Assembly (NCBI GenBank): GCA_009778355.1
Contig: WRJY01000163.1
Coordinates: forward strand, 1 to 5,523
DNA from: Desulfovibrionaceae bacterium
GTDB taxonomy: Bacteria; Pseudomonadota; Gammaproteobacteria; Burkholderiales; Burkholderiaceae_C
Direction of reading: 5' to 3'
Length of the DNA: 5,523 nt
A program made the position numbers and the translations under genes. The notes under the pieces were generated by a model. That model was given only the letters and a program-made list of their open reading frames with translations, had not been told where the DNA came from and did no database searches. This document shows positions 4,345-5,523 of the stretch, in pieces. How positions within the stretch are numbered: position 1 is the first letter of the stretch; every line of letters begins with the position of its first letter.

Positions 4345-5523
4345 TCAACAGTCCCATAGCCGCGCCAGCGGCACAGCCAGCATGTACTTGCCGGGCAGCG
4401 GGATGGCGCTGTCTCCGGCATACAGCAGCACGCCGCCACGAAAGTCCTTGCCGCACTGATCGGCCAGACGCCGCAAACCCCGGCCATCGGCGGGCAAGGC
4501 GCTCATGGCGGATTTCACCTCCACGCCCCAGGTGTGCCGGCCACGGGTGATGACCAGGTCCACCTCGACCTGATCCTTGTCCCGGTAGTGCCACAGGCGC
4601 AGGTCAGGGTCCGTCCAGCCGGCCTGGGTCACCAACTGCTGCACGACCCACGATTCCAGCAAGTGACCGAAGCGTTCACGCTGCGCGATCCAGTCATCGG
4701 CCATCAAACCCGCCAGCGTCGCGGCCAGGCCGCTGTCCACGAAATGCAGTTTCGGCGTTTTGACAAGCCGCTTGCTTTCGTTGCGGAACCAGGGGTGCAG
4801 GCGCCGCAGCAGGAACAGGCGCTCGGCCACATCCAGGTAGTGATCGACCGTCGCGCGTTGCAGCCCCAGTTCATTGCCCAGACTGGACACATTGAGCAAC
4901 TCGCCTGAGCGTAGGGCCATCAATTGCAGCAGGCGCATCAAGGCGCTGGTGTCGCGCAGCCGCGATACGTCCCGCGCATCACGCTCGACCAGCGTCTGTA
5001 GATACGAGCGATGCCAGGCGCGGGCGCGAACGGGCTTGCGCGCCACGGCTTGCGGAAAACCGCCGGCCACCAGGCGCCCGGTCAACGCCGGCGGCTTGAT
5101 GGCGGGCGGACGCAGCGCGGCGCGCAACCGGCCTTCGAGCAGGTCGCTCAGAAAACGCCCCGGCTTGCGCGCCATTTCCGAGGCCGACAGCGGTTGCAGG
5201 TACAGCACTTCCATGCGCCCCGCCAGCGAGTCGCCCAGGTTGGGCAACTGCAACAGGTTGGCGGAGCCGGTCAAAACGAAGCGGCCAGGGCGGCGTTCAC
5301 GATCGACCACCAGTTTGAGGGCGCGCAACAGTTCCGGCGCGTGCTGCACTTCATCGAGTACGGCGTGTTCCGGCAAAGCCGCGGCGAAGCCCGCCGGATC
5401 GGCGCGGGCGAAGGCCAAGGTGGCTTCGTCATCGAGGCTGAAATAGACGTAGGCCGGCTCCAGAGAGCGGGCCAGGGTGGTCTTGCCGCATTGCCTCGGC
5501 CCCAGAAGGGCCACCACGGGCGT
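4345..5523 (-). CDS. AAA-type ATPase with DUF4143 C-terminal region, 5' end cut by the window edge
   Basis: A P-loop ATPase of the widespread ATP-binding/DUF4143 family; the biological role of most members is unknown. Residues are numbered from a GTG at 5515-5517. The frame stays open to the window edge (residues TP before that Val), and family proteins normally have a lead-in of some 20 residues before the P-loop, so the true start is probably beyond base 5523. Visible motifs: Walker A GPRQCGKTT (6-14), Walker B AVLDEVQH (52-59, Asp55-Glu56), sensor-1 type LTGSAN (82-87), and AGRMEVLYL (99-107) with an Arg often placed to sense nucleotide. DUF4143 spans about 170-340, with a winged-helix-like part (about 208-246, NVSSLGNELGLQRATVDHYL). 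The end has EVDLV (318-322) and GVEVKSA (331-337), the spacing of a PD-(D/E)xK nuclease fold (Asp320, Glu333, Lys335). The gene is complete at its 3' end and converges on the crotonase gene with a 20-bp gap. No functional link with the acyl-CoA operon is evident. Confidence 0.9.
   Translation of the reverse strand, partial: TPVVALLGPRQCGKTTLARSLEPAYVYFSLDDEATLAFARADPAGFAAALPEHAVLDEVQHAPELLRALKLVVDRERRPGRFVLTGSANLLQLPNLGDSLAGRMEVLYLQPLSASEMARKPGRFLSDLLEGRLRAALRPPAIKPPALTGRLVAGGFPQAVARKPVRARAWHRSYLQTLVERDARDVSRLRDTSALMRLLQLMALRSGELLNVSSLGNELGLQRATVDHYLDVAERLFLLRRLHPWFRNESKRLVKTPKLHFVDSGLAATLAGLMADDWIAQRERFGHLLESWVVQQLVTQAGWTDPDLRLWHYRDKDQVEVDLVITRGRHTWGVEVKSAMSALPADGRGLRRLADQCGKDFRGGVLLYAGDSAIPLPGKYMLAVPLARLWDC

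Noticed and set aside
3341..4594. Long open frame on the minus strand (417 codons) across the crotonase and the ATPase gene end
   Set aside because: It overlaps the crotonase gene antisense and the ATPase gene in another frame, and shows no motif; an antisense shadow.
1..5523. CRISPR array, tRNA, rRNA, insertion sequence or attachment site
   Set aside because: No regularly spaced repeats, no cloverleaf or rRNA-like stretch, no transposase motif and no terminal inverted repeats were seen.

Overview
The window looks like chromosomal DNA from a GC-rich betaproteobacterium, most likely of the order Burkholderiales. The main reasons are a Bug/TctC-type periplasmic solute-binding protein with no transporter genes beside it, a family greatly expanded in that order, and the strong G/C preference at third codon positions in the genes. 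The genus cannot be fixed from the sequence alone.

Layout: (1) Bases 1-118 are a short leader with a GC-rich hairpin, followed by a secreted Bug-family binding protein (119-1087, +). (2) A 235-bp non-coding stretch (1088-1322) holds a stem-loop at the end of the Bug gene and a cluster of perfect inverted repeats that may be an operator or weak terminator. (3) Three closely spaced genes on the + strand form a probable operon for acyl-CoA catabolism: a first acyl-CoA dehydrogenase-like subunit (1323-2480), a second, shorter one (2494-3507), and a crotonase-fold enoyl-CoA hydratase/isomerase-like enzyme (3536-4324). A four-unit TTGAC tandem repeat lies at the junction of the last two. (4) Converging on this operon after only 20 bp is an AAA-type ATPase with a DUF4143 C-terminal region (minus strand, 4345 to beyond the right edge), whose true start lies outside the window.

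How the genes may work together: the two dehydrogenase-like proteins carry complementary halves of the usual acyl-CoA dehydrogenase motif set. The first has the flavin/substrate middle-domain motifs; the second has the C-terminal motifs that contact FAD across the subunit interface. This points to an obligate heteromer, like the alpha2beta2 FadE pairs of mycobacterial steroid degradation, that oxidises an acyl-CoA to an enoyl-CoA. The crotonase would act on that product, although it lacks both classical hydratase glutamates, so its reaction is uncertain. The Bug protein could bind the free carboxylic acid outside the membrane, but no transporter subunit or CoA ligase/transferase is present here to close the pathway. 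The ATPase gene appears unrelated to the pathway.
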